A DNA stretch of 64,000 nt from Heterodera schachtii (lineage: Eukaryota; Nematoda; Chromadorea; Rhabditida; Heteroderidae), in assembly GCA_023374025.1 (NCBI GenBank), contig SIJG01000004.1, positions 1 through 64,000 of the forward strand, written 5' to 3'. The position numbers were made by a program, and so were the translations under genes. Positions 43,539-54,540 of the stretch are shown piece by piece. Each line of letters starts with the position of its first letter. Position 1 is the first letter of the stretch. The notes under the pieces are model-generated. The model saw only the letters and a program-made list of their open reading frames with translations. It was not told the DNA's origin and made no database searches.

Positions 43539-44575
43539 ATGCCATTACTTCCTCTGCCGTTGGAAGGAAATTGGCCCAATCGGTCATTGGTTCGCCTTCG
43601 GAAATGGACCGACTGTTGTGCCGTCACGCGTGCCAAATTGACCAAAAGCGGGTTTGGACGAATCCACGTGCCGATGCCACAATCGGTCGAAGACTTGCCG
43701 GACGGAGAACGAAAGCCCTGGGCTGAGCTGCTCGAGAAGACCTGTTTTCTGTTGGAAAATGAAGGCGACCTCGTTGATGCGCAAGCAGCATTTCGTCACT
43801 TCTCCGCTCATCATAATGGCGATTCAAATGCGAAACAACTGGTGCAACGTCGGCTATCTTCCCATTTCATTGGCGCGGAGGATGGAAGTGTTGGAGACGT
43901 CGTCCGAGCGTTTGATGCCGTCGCCCTCTCATCAAAGGTCAAAGTTGGGCTGATCATGATCGGTCGCGATGCGTTGGTTCGCAACGAAACCGCCGACAGC
44001 GTAATGGACAAATTGGGGCGACTGGTGCAGATGTGTGCCATGTTGCCCCATGTGACATTCTTTTGGCTTCCGCCGCCTTTCGTCAGTGATCGACAATTCG
44101 AACACGAAACACTGGTCAGAAAAATGCGCGACTTCTTTGGACAAGAAGAAGAAGAACATTCAATTTGTGGCAACAACGACGACTTGCCGTTCGCTTCTTG
44201 AGATTTGGCGCTACGGTAATGGCTACAGCTGATCATGTGTCGCCTGAGGGAGTGATCAAAGAGAAGGGACTGAACATGTTGAATGCATGGCTTCTAACCC
44301 AAGTCAAAGAATTTCCCGGTGACCAAGAGCTGGGCATTTCGAAGAAGCCGGAGAGTGGAGAGAAGGGAAAAGGAGAGGGGACGGAAGCCGCAGCTCGACA
44401 AAACGGCCGCATCGAACCGCCTCCATTCCGACGTGACAGGCCCGTCTTTCGCCGCTCGAACAGCCGACCGCTTGTTCAGCACCCGTACTCGCGCACCGCT
44501 GTTGATCGACACCCTTTCCGCCCCTTTCGCACGCCGAATTTGCCGAATTCCAATCGCCGTCATTTTGATCGGTGA
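43539..44575 (+). CDS. Unrecognised protein, SGNH-hydrolase-like features, probably frameshifted
   Basis: The first frame (to 44201) has PDGERKPWAELLEKTCFLLE, KVKVGLIMIGRDALVRNE, MLPHVTFFWLPPPFV and ETLVRKMRDFF. A second frame, overlapping it at 44148-44200, continues with NLWQQRRLAVRFLRF, MATADHVSPEGVIKEKGLNM and LNAWLLTQVKEF, then a basic Arg/Pro-rich tail ending NSNRRHFDR. The order, with a final D-H-x(4)-G block, resembles an SGNH/GDSL-type fold, a low-confidence inference. The switch falls at a GAAGAAGAAGAAC repeat (about 44147-44159), so an indel there, or a tiny missed intron, is needed. The true start may lie upstream, nearer 43480. Confidence 0.45.
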
Positions 44576-44576
44576 G

Positions 44577-44987
44577 GACATCGCTCGTTGCAGGCCGAGG
44601 ATGTGATAATTAAATAATGACCTCATTTGATTTTTTAAGTAACTTGGCGTTTTTTTAATTTTTATTTTTGTCTTTCATTTTCATTTTATGTTTTTTGATT
44701 CTTCGCCGGACTTAATTTTGTGATGTGGATTGTGTGTGGTTTAAATTTATTTGTTTGGTTTGCTGTGGTTTTTAGGTGATAGTAAAAGTCTTTCTTCGAC
44801 ATTCTTCTCCCTCGCCCCGTTTTGGAATTCGGCAAAAGAGCAAAGATCCCGGCGGAGAATATATTTTTCATCGAATAAATTGTAAAAATAACTGATTTGA
44901 AGCAATTTTGCGAAATGTTATTTTTTTGATTTTAAAATTTTATTTTTTGGCCTTCATGTTCTTATTTTGAAAAATTTCAGTCCGAAC
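44577..44987. other. AT-rich intergenic DNA
   Basis: No coding frame of note. It presumably carries the 3' UTR of the plus-strand gene; AATAAA occurs at about 44875. Confidence 0.5.
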
Positions 44988-45935
44988 TAGAGTTGAGCGG
45001 GACCGGGACCGGGACCGGGGCGGGAAATCCCGGTTTTTTCAGGTCCCGGTCCCGGTCCCGGTTTTTGGAAAAACAGAAATCCCGGTCCCGGTTTTGCCAG
45101 TCCCGGTCCCGGCGGGACTAAATAAGCACTGGTAAGAATGGGGGTCTGGGTGAGAAATGAGAAGGGAATTGGTGAGAAGGAGAAATTTTTGAGAAAAAAA
45201 AAATTAAATTATTTATTTCATTTAAAGTGTTCCTTCGTGATCTTATGTGGTGTAGTGGCTAAACCTTCTGACCTTCGGTGGTCTGCTCTTGGGTTCAATT
45301 CCTCGATGGAAAAGAAATTTTTTTATATTTTCTTTACCATTTATTTTAATTGAACTTAATTAATAAAAAATATTTCAACTTAAAATTTTTTTTTCATTTT
45401 TAAACAGCCTAAAAACCCACAAATTAACTTAATATTTGGTCATTTTTTGGCAAATTCTGTTAACATATTCCATTCAAAATTTAAAAATTTTTCCGGCGGC
45501 GCCTATCGGCACCGCCGGACCCCGCCCCCTCCCAATGTTCCTAAAAAATTTTCTCGAAAAAACAGCGCCACAAAAACAGCGATTTAAAAGCAAAAGATTT
45601 AAAAGATTGTTAATTTATTTAAAAAATCCAGAATTTTGGACAGAAAATTCCAAGATCCCCCCCCCCGAAATGAAAATTTTTAAAAATTTACTTGAATTCC
45701 TCCTCGAAACGAAAATTAAAAAATTTTATGGGTACATTTTTGTATATAGGCAATTTTCGTAACAAAGTGCACTCAAATTTTTAAATTTTTTTTCAAAAAA
45801 AATTTCACTTGGGAAAAGTCCCGGTTGGTCCCGGTCCCGGCTTTTCTCGCGGTCCCGGTCCCGGTCCCGACTTTTCTAGTCCCGGCAAGTCCCGGTCCCG
45901 GTTTTTGTCAAATTTCCCGGTCCCGCTCAACTCTA
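44988..45935. mobile_element. hAT-like foldback element G with CCCGGT repeats
   Basis: Ends TAGAGTTGAGCGGGACCGGG and its inverted copy; GTCCGAAC is duplicated on both sides (44980-44987, 45936-45943), a perfect 8-bp duplication. Each arm is built of GGGACC/GGTCCC repeats. The AT-rich centre contains a tRNA-like segment at 45241-45312. No transposase frame. Confidence 0.85.
45241..45312 (+). ncRNA. tRNA-like segment, probable SINE head
   Basis: TGGTGTAGTGG (45248-45258) fits the Pol III A box and GGTTCAATTCC (45292-45302) fits the B box exactly, 33 bp apart as in a tRNA gene. The acceptor stem does not pair and the anticodon stem is poor, so this is not a working tRNA. A tRNA-derived SINE head or decayed tRNA inside element G is likely. 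Confidence 0.55.
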
Positions 45936-46049
45936 GTCCGAACCCTGGAATGCCGTCACTTTAATGTTGAGATTCATAGCAAAAATTCCGTTTGACCTAA
46001 CCCTTTTTAATATCTTTTTGATTTAAAAAATATATATTTAAATTAATTT

Positions 46050-46215
46050 CATTTAAATTTCTCGGTTCTCAATTCCCGAGTCGAGAAATTTCTCGGGTTT
46101 TTTGGGTCTCGGTTCTCGTATCGTTTCCCGGGGTCAATTCTCGGTTCTCGTATCGTTTCTCGGGGTCATTTCTCGGTCTCGTTTCTCGGTAAAAATCACT
46201 TCTCGCACATCCCTA
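46050..46215. repeat. TTCTCGG repeat block, one-sided transposon relict
   Basis: Degenerate repeats of TCTCGGTTCTCG and TCGTTTCTCGGGG end in CACATCCCTA, the complement of a TAGGGATG terminus like those of elements E, F and the 15333 MITE. The opposite terminus was not found. The right part is read as coding sequence by the neighbouring minus gene. Confidence 0.6.
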
Positions 46216-47066
46216 TCCACCACCTTCTCAATGGTGGTCAGTCGTTCTGTCAATTCGGTCAGACTTTGCTGAATGCGGCGGGAGTCCTCAAAGGTCTGAA
46301 ATGGCCAAAGTCGGGGATTATAATGGCCAAAATGTCCCCGTTGGTCAGTCCGTTTGGCCATTCATTCACTCACGCGTCCTCCGCTGACTCCGTCTTTGAA
46401 CCCCTCAATGTAACCGGCTCGGAACTCCTCGTTGTCCGGGTACTGCTCCTCCAACCTTCGCAACAGACTCTCGCTGATGCGATCACCGAAAACGCCCGAG
46501 TTTCCGTCCCGGAAGCCCTGCATGTATCCGGAGGAGTAGCCGAGGCGCTGGGTGGGCCGTTGTGCCAAGTTGGCCATGGACGTGCTCATCCCGCGTTCTC
46601 CCGCGTCGCGCAACCCTTTTGCGTACCCCTCCTTAAACATCGGATTGGTGGGTTACGCGTGCCGATCCGCTGTTCCTACCCGGAATGCCTCGTCCCTGCC
46701 CCGGTAGTCCTCTTCCGCCCGTCCGCCTGCCCTCGCCGCTCTGTACCCGTGTGCGTATCCGTCCTCAAAATCGCCTCGGCTTCTTTCGTAATGTTCCGTC
46801 TTTTCGTCCCTCAAAAGTCGTTCTCTTTCTCTTCCGTTCACATATCGCTGGCGGCGTTTTCTGAAGAGAAGTAAAACAATAAAAGTTTAAAAGTGGAAAT
46901 TGGGAAAGGAAAAATTATTATTAGGGGGGTAATTAGTGAGCGGATCAATCAAAGGCAAAGACGGCACTTTGCTAAAAGCCACGCGAGCAGACAGCAGAGG
47001 AGCAGGCACAGAAGCAGGAGCAGAAGGAGCAGCAACAGCCACCACCAGGGCCAACCTGCGGCGAGG
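46134..47066 (-). CDS. Single-pass membrane protein with GYxxG repeats, start not found
   Basis: Exons of about 47066-46968, 46860-46680, 46626-46374 and 46295-46134 join in phase. The first gives a hydrophobic helix (WPWWWLLLLLLLLLLCLLLC) that stops at KKRRQR. Then come four related units: FEDGYAHGYRAAR, FREGYAKGLRDAG, YSSGYMQGFRDGNSG and FRAGYIEGFKDGVSG, separated by charged linkers. The last exon has a coiled-coil-like RRIQQSLTELTERLTTIEKV, then a 27-residue tail encoded by transposon-derived repeat DNA. I do not recognise the family. The initiation codon was not found; a short upstream exon is likely. Confidence 0.55.
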
Positions 47067-47411
47067 AACGGAGTTGCTGTGAGGGGGGAGGTAATTAAGG
47101 GTTAATGAGGGATAATGAGGGGAGGAGGAAGGCGGGAAATGATCAGTGTAAAAATGGTAGATAATTGATTAAAATCATTTAATGGACAATTAAACAGAAT
47201 CAAGGAGACAAGAACGGCAGACCATTTGGCATTTCTTAAGGAGCGAAGAAAGGCAGTGCCACTTTGAAGCATTGTGTTAATACAAAAATAATAGTTGTTG
47301 CATGAATTAGAGCTTTTATCCCAAACAAAATCCATTCTTGAAAATTTTTTTTTATTTTGGTTCGAATTCGGGTCAGAAGTTCGGAATTTGGCAAACCCAA
47401 GTTCAGATTTG

Positions 47412-47874
47412 GGTAATACTTTGGTTTGTACCCCCCTTTTTGAAAAAATAAATTTTTTAAAAAAAGTCGTATAAAATACCTTATTATTGGGTTTTCGGGG
47501 TCGCTGATCACGAATATGACCTTAATTTCGACCTATGCCGAATCCCGAACCTGAATTCGAACAAAAAGTCGAAAATTTAATTTTTCGAATTTTTCATTTT
47601 TTGTCTAATAGTTTAATGACCTTTTATTGCATGAATGGATAGATTTCAGTTTATTTTTGTGTGTTTAAGTCGTTTTTAGACAAAAAATGAAAAATTCGAA
47701 AAATTAAATTTTCGACTTTTTGTTCGAATTCAGGTTCGGGATTCGGCATAGGTCGAAATTAAGGTCATATTCGTGATCAGCGACCCCGAAAACCCAATAA
47801 TAAGGTATTTTATACGACTTTAAAAAAAAAATTATTTTCTCAAAAAAGGGGGGGGTACAAACTAAAGTATTACC
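47412..47874. mobile_element. Foldback element K, long perfect-looking inverted arms
   Basis: Begins GGTAATACTTTGGTTTGTAC and ends with the complement (GTACAAACTAAAGTATTACC). The arms of about 200 bp pair almost completely, including GTCGCTGATCACGAATATGA. Terminus and inner motif are shared with element J. An imperfect flank repeat (CAGATTTG / CGGATTTG) may be the target duplication. No coding frame. Confidence 0.8.
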
Positions 47875-48059
47875 CGGATTTGTAATCAGCACCATTGAAA
47901 ACCCCTATTGAGCCCAAAATTAAAAAAAAATTAAAAATTAGGGACACCCATTCTTCAGGATTACCTAAAATTCATACAAAATAGAACCATCAGCAGAAGA
48001 GAAACAAATTTTACTTTATACTTTAATGCATTCCATATAAAAAATTTGAAACGCTAAAT

Positions 48060-49999
48060 CTATTCTGGAATAATTCCGAGTTTCGCGGGATGCAATCCAT
48101 GGGAAATTTTATCCAATCCTGACGAGTCGGTCTTCTTTCCATCCTTACGCTCCGTAATGGCAAAGAGACTACCAAAAAGAAAGTGTTGCACGACCGGAAA
48201 CTTCTTCAGCACCTAAAAAATAATTTATTAAATAAAAAATTAATTTATTTGACATACTTCGCCCTCATACATTTTGAACATTCCTTCATTGATCCGATCC
48301 CTATAAACAAAAATAATAATTTTGTGATTAATAAGAGGATAAAAGAACCAAGTATTCACAGCACTGATGTTGTAAAGTTGATTTGAATGTTCATGGAAAG
48401 GACCGATTTTAGTCTAAATGAATGTGTCAATGAGATAAAAATATCAAATCCGATAAATATATTAATTTAGCTTATATTTCCCATGAAAAAATGTTTCTAC
48501 ACGAAAAAGTTAGGAATGATACCAAAAATAAGTGAATTACTTGCCAAAAAGCACAACTTTTTGGAAGTTTGTGTTTTAAAGATTTCCTACTTAAATCGCA
48601 TTGTATTATTACTGCATGAAGGGGGCTTGAACCAACCTGCCATCGCAATGAAAAAACCCGAATCAAAATATTTTTGTCAAGTAATTTTTGGCCTAACATG
48701 TCTGATGACTTATTTTTTTTTCATTTTTGTTTTATTATCCTGGCATTTACTCTACGATATTTATTCTGAACATTCGTCAGAGTAAATGGTCTCACCCTTC
48801 TAACGATTTATGAATAAATAAAAATCTTTGTAACGATAATAGACCTGGTTTATGTAATGAATGGCCTCGAAAAAGAGGTTGTCATCTTGATGTTGAGTCA
48901 CCATTTCGGGGCGCAAATAATAATCGGGGATAAGTCTCTGTTTATTGTCTGATTTGAAATTCATTTAAAAATATATTTAAACTGAGAATCCTACCAATTA
49001 ACTGAGCGCTCCCAAACAAAAATGGCAAAAACTGAAAGTCATCAATGGCATGAACTCCTCTGGAACCAGCGGGTTCCATTCGATACTCACACTGAAGTCG
49101 TCTAACTAATTTCAGATATCTAAACAAATTTAACGGTAAAAACCAATGTGATACATATGAATAGAAAAGTCATATTTTAAAAAATTTTTGTTCATTGGGC
49201 AAAAAATAACCGATGGAAAATCCGTAAGACTGAAGCTCGGTCATCGTCGGGTGAATGGAGAACGCCAATTTCGTACAGACAGAAGAGAAAAATGAGAAAA
49301 GAAGTTTCGTGACCTAATATTCAAGGATTAATCGTCAATTTAACATGACAAACCTGATCCATAATCAATCCGAGTAGAATTTCCAAACGAATCCATCAAA
49401 TACGGCCAGATTTCAAGAACAGCTGACTTTAAATTCTCAGGAAGCAAATCGCTCAGCAAAGTTTGTCCATCCTTAAAAAGATAAAAAAAATTAAATTAAT
49501 CATTAATCGGCATTTAATAAATTTAAGGGAACGACAAAAGAAAAAACAAAACAAACCGACATGAGACGCTCGAACCATTTCTTGAAAGATTTGTTGCCAA
49601 AGCGTTGCAATCCCATGTCTTCAGGAGGGAATTCGTTTATCCAGGCCTTGGCAAAAAAAAAAAAGATATATGTAGAATTCGAATTCGACAAACTAAAAAA
49701 TTGGACCTATTCATGTTGGACCTGGATTTTCGGGATAAAATACAAGTCAAGGTCGTCTCTAATTATATGAAATGAATGGCTTATGTGTTCACCTCAAGTA
49801 AGTCCAAAATGGAAATTATTTTACGGGCAGTTTCTCCAATTATAATATTTGACGAAGTAGTCGGCACAGTTTTAACGGCAGAATTAAGACGGCGTAAGAA
49901 TCCCATGTATTTGTGGTGAGCCTCTGAGTTCAGCCATTTGGAAACATCACCAATGCCCAAAATTTCACGTTTTGGCTTCGAAAAGCATTGGTCCACCAT
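48060..49999 (-). CDS. PTPA, serine/threonine phosphatase 2A activator (peptidyl-prolyl isomerase)
   Basis: Begins [20 protein letters not shown], then [78 protein letters not shown] followed by [20 protein letters not shown], and [17 protein letters not shown], the conserved PTPA path in order. The C-terminus ([20 protein letters not shown] and a few more residues) is longer than in vertebrates. PTPA remodels the PP2A catalytic subunit. Its last exon and 3' UTR were copied to 36420-36570 and 37085-37140. It is divergent from the zinc-finger gene. Confidence 0.94.
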
Positions 50000-50323
50000 A
50001 TTCGAGATAGTTAATATAAAATTTCGAGATTTAGTTAATTAAACAAGAAATTTGTATACAGTTATTTAGATAAGGCTTGAAAAATTTAAAATAAAAAAGC
50101 GAAAAAACACACAAATTGAAAAAAACAAAAAAAAAAAAAAGCATTTTTGTGATAAAAAAATTTTTAAGAAAAGAAATAAATGCAAGGTAAAAAGCATATG
50201 CTTAAAAATCCACGCTCTGCAAAAAACACAAAGGAGCCTCTGAAATCGAAAGAAATTTTATTTTTATCTGCTTGGATTTTTAGTTTCCACTTTTAATATT
50301 TATTTTCACTTAATTGTGGAACT

Positions 50324-52138
50324 ATGGACGAAGAACAAATTTTTCAACCTTTTGATGAAGACAATATGGAACAAAGTCACAATTTCATGGTATAAACATT
50401 CACCCATTTATTTTTATAAATGTTAATTTGGTAATTTCGAAGGATTATGAAAGTGGCACACATGACGACGCAATAATGGAACAGCAAAATGATGACTGTA
50501 TAGAACGGAAAAGCTCTATGGTCTTACAAGAATATTCTGTGATCGAAAGTGAGGAATCCATGCTGGACCCACACGTAAAGCCAAAAGCGGTAAGGGAATC
50601 GATTAAAGGCAATGTTTATGGGAATTTGGATTTTAGGTGCACCAATGTCCCGTATGTAACAAAATCTTCGTTTCCTTCAAAGGTAAGTTCATCTTTGCTT
50701 TTATGGGGCTATCAATTCGCTGAACTTAGGCCTTCAACAACACGCCATCATTCACACGGATCAGAAACCATTTGAATGCGACATTTGTCGAAAATCATTC
50801 AGATTCAAATCCAATTTATTTGAGCATCGGTCCGTGCATACGGGCACCACCCCGCACCGATGGTCTGTTTGATATTTCTAAATCATGAAAAAAAATCTAA
50901 TTTTTCCTTTACTCTCCCATTTTCAGTCCGCTCTGTGGCAAAACGTGTCGTCTGAAGGGCAATTTGAAGAAACACTTACGCACCCATTGCACCACTAAAG
51001 AGGAGTTGGAAGTCGCTTGGCAGCCTTTCGCTTCGAACAGACGCGCCCCAGCGGAAATCCCACAAGATGCCATAATAATCCGAGCAAATGCCGACCCTTC
51101 CACGCTGTTCACGCCATTGAACAAGCCAAAGAAACAGCGCAAGTTGGGGCTGGGCACGGACGTGGCGTATTGGGTGGACAGAATCAAACGGAGTGAGCTG
51201 TTGCCACCTGTGCCGATCAGCAGTAAGGTGGGTGAGTTTTGAATATAAATGCACACAATCAGCTTTTCCGTGCGACGGAGAGCAGAGATTTTTTGTTGCA
51301 ATTCCGTTGACATTTATTTAAATGGTTGTTTTTTCGTTGCCTTATTTTGATTTTGATCAGATGTCAAGATTGGCTAATCTCGTCAAAATGGTTGAGGAGG
51401 GAAGTCTGGACATGGACGGGTTGTATCATCATGCTGGGTCTGTTGACGTTGATCAATTCACAATTCTTTATTTATTTGTTTTTTGCAGTGCTATTCCATT
51501 CGAGCGATACGAATGTCCGTTTTGCAAATCAGTTTTCTTTTCCCCCATTGAATGTGCGGAACATATGGTGGGTTATCTACGCAACGAATGGGCGGGGGTC
51601 GACGAACGGGGGGAATGAGGAAACTAGCCTAAATTTTTCGAAAAATTCCCCACTTCGCCTGGTTAGATCTTGGAATAAATTATTTTCAAAAAATTAATAA
51701 CACATGCACCTCCCACTCACTGTGAAGGATTCCACTATTTTGGACCCTTTGCTCCCCATTTATTTTTGTAAATATTTTTGCCGTACCTGAATATGCCCCC
51801 TTCCTCTATACAATTTTATTCTTTAATTTAAGGAAGCGGATCATCCGAATACACGGAAACAAAGACCTCACTTCTGCGATATTTGTGTGCGGTCATTTGC
51901 CGACCGACAACAATTAGCCACCCATCAAGAGCATCACAAACGCATTCAGTCGATGCTTCAAAATGCGGAACTAAAATTGACTGAACCGCAAATAATGATG
52001 CCGATGCTTGAGCAGGAAATGGCCCGTGATGAAGTCGAAGAAGACGGCGATGAAGGGACCACGGAGCATCACAACACTCGGCAAATTGTCGATGGGTTGG
52101 GAATGGAGGACGGACGGACGGGATGGGACCACCATTGA
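50324..52138 (+). CDS. C2H2 zinc-finger protein, probable transcription factor
   Basis: Eight exons (50324-50389, 50443-50589, 50637-50682, 50730-50862, 50927-51227, 51361-51437, 51489-51567, 51833-52138) encode 384 residues. An acidic N-terminus (MDEEQIFQPFDEDNMEQSHN) precedes three consecutive fingers CPVCNKIF..HAIIH, CDICRKSF..HRSVH and CPLCGKTC..HLRTH. A Lys-rich linker follows, then CPFCKSVF..EHM (an irregular finger) and CDICVRSF..HQEHH, and an acidic Gln/Glu-rich tail. The paired TGxxPHRC linker is typical of DNA-binding finger arrays. No one-to-one family name is assigned. Confidence 0.88.
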
Positions 52139-52328
52139 GACGAAGAGAAATTCGCAATAACGATGATGACTTTTTATTCGTATTTTTTGACCTTTTCAAT
52201 GATTTTCCTTTTTTTAATATTTTAAAAAGTTTTGAGGGTAACAATCGAAGAACAATCATTTCGATGAATACATAATTGTTAAGATCTTCTCAATAATAAA
52301 ATAATATGATACTTTTTGCTTTGAATGT

Positions 52329-53918
52329 TCACTTCCTTTTTTTACTGTTTTTGAAGAACCATTCGGGCGGTTCCACGAAAAACACTCCGCCGTCCATGGC
52401 GCAATACGTCGGACACACACCCTTGTGACCGTCTTCGCCGGGTTCTCCAATCGGTCCCGGGGGTCCTTTTTTGGAATGGACGTCTCTTTTGCGCTGCGTT
52501 CCCCTTTACCTGGTGTCCCTGGTGCGCCCATTTTCCCCGCATTTCCCTGCGCCCCTTTTCTGCCCTGGGGCCCTTGCGGTCCGTCGATGCCGGGCAGTCC
52601 CCTTGGTCCGGGTGGGCCAGGGTCGCCTTGGAAGGAATACAATTAGCATAGGGATTGATCTTCCGATTGATGTTCAAATACCGCTTTCTCCTCCCGCTCC
52701 CGGTGGGCCGGGCACAAACTTAAGCGGAGAGTCAGTTTCAAGGGGGACAAAGGGCCAACTCACCTGCATCGGCTGCGCATCCGTGCCCGATTCCCCGTCT
52801 TCGCCGTCTCTGTTTAATAAATTCGTCACTCCGTTTTCCTCACTTTCTTACAGTCCCGGCACTCCCGGCGGTCCGGGCATCCCCCGGGGGCCCGTCTTCC
52901 CATCGTCGCCATTCTTTCCTGAGGGTCCGATTGGTCCGCGTCGGCCCTTCTCGCCCATATGTCCCTGAGTTGTGAGATTTGATAGACATTAAAGTGCGTT
53001 TTTAACTCACGCGAAGTCCCGGCGGTCCCTGTAGTCCCAGTGGACATTTCTCTGGGCAGTACTTTTTCAAGTCTTGCAATGGCTCACACGGCAACCGCGC
53101 GGGAATTCCGGGAGCGCCCTTTAGAAAAGTAAATTAATTCCACGACAGCCGACTAAAGCACTCGCCTTTGCTCCCGGTGTCCCCTTCATTCCCTTCCTCC
53201 CCGGCGTTCCCTGTGCGCCTTGGTCGGGTGAACAGCTGGAAAACCACCGACATTTACAAGTTAAAAAATAGTTAATTGCTTTGTTGGATTACCGGCAACC
53301 ATCTTGCAACTGTTGCTGATGTTGGAAATGTAGCGGAAGAACATGGCGAAAGTTCCTCTGCAATTTCGCGCTCTTTAAACGCCTCCCCCTCCCCCCGCCC
53401 CTCGGCTTCTTACGCTTTTCGTCCTGTTAACTCCTCCAAGTCGTAATTGCTCTTCGCGTTGCTGCTCCCGTGAATACACTTCTATAAGCTCTGCCGATTC
53501 CGTGGCAACAGTCTGAGCAGTGTCTTCACAGAATTGGAGAATGCCTGTGAACCCAATAAATTTGAACCTCTTGAGAGCGTAGGAACCAACCGTCAAATTG
53601 GCTGGTGGTGAAGCTGATCAATTGGTAAAGCAGGGGACAAACTGTCAAAATGCATGTCCACGCGCACACTGACCAAAGGGGGGAGAGGGGAATTAATGGT
53701 CCTCAATTCGTTTTGTTATTACGGCTGAAACAGAGGCTTAGCACGAGCACCGCTTTGTACGCGTTCTCCCGCCTCCGTTCCCTCTCGTCCTCTTCTCTCT
53801 GTTCAAGCGGCGGATGGCCATTCCGACAGCGATGGTTCTGAGTGATTGGAGGGGACCTGAAGGAGGTCTGGGCACTGCACGTCCCCGGAGTCAGTTCCAA
53901 GCTGTGCCTTCGTACCAT
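52329..53918 (-). CDS. Nematode cuticle collagen
   Basis: A proposed start at 53918 ([12 protein letters not shown]), a basic [20 protein letters not shown] leading into a membrane segment, a helical [19 protein letters not shown] region, then short Gly-X-Y blocks with Cys-containing interruptions ([17 protein letters not shown]) and long blocks ([19 protein letters not shown]). It ends [18 protein letters not shown] and a basic KNSKKRK tail, the usual col-gene C-terminus. Many very small exons make the central splice pattern tentative. The protein is secreted and processed for cuticle assembly. It is convergent with the zinc-finger gene, 190 bp apart. Confidence 0.88.
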
Positions 53919-54540
53919 CTGCAGGGTTTTCAAATATTTCTTGAGCATACGATTGGCACTTTTTGGTGTTTTGGCTGAGTTTTCATTTGTCACTGATTTC
54001 CCTAGGCTTTTTGTCCTCCCTTTGCCCTCCGCTAAAATGAGAAAGCACAAAATGACGGAATTTGCTGGAAGTGATTGGCTTTGCTCTCGCCAATTGATTT
54101 AGAAACTAACGAAGGGGGGGGGGGCAGTTTCAAGGTCGAGAATAACTAACGAATAGCTGCGGCGGATGGAATGGAAGTGAACTAATTTGAGAATTGTGCG
54201 ACAATTTGGGTGGAATTGGGTCGCACGAACGAAGAAGCGACAGTGGTAAATCACACCTGCTGATCGGCATTTCTTTCCATGACATCACAGTCAAATTTTG
54301 GAATGGGAAGGAAAGGAGTACGGTAAGGGGAAAGTGATGAGGTACGGTAATGGATGGAATTTTATTCAATTGCACATTTCTCTGTGGTCCATGATACAAT
54401 GGACCAAAATGATACGGAAGTTCGAGTCCCCTTCACGGCGCGATCATTTATTTTAATAAAATACAATTTTTTCATTTTTTTTAGATATTTTACCTATAAA
54501 ATAATTGCTAACATCAACTCTTTGAGCTGCTTTTGTGGAA

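Noticed and set aside
43403..43726. Plus ORF MIWTLCWKVRSK... as a separate gene
   Set aside because: It may be the 5' part of the 43539-44575 gene, but no splice junction could be chosen, so it is not listed separately.
45241..45312. Functional tRNA gene
   Set aside because: A and B boxes match, but acceptor and anticodon stems do not pair.
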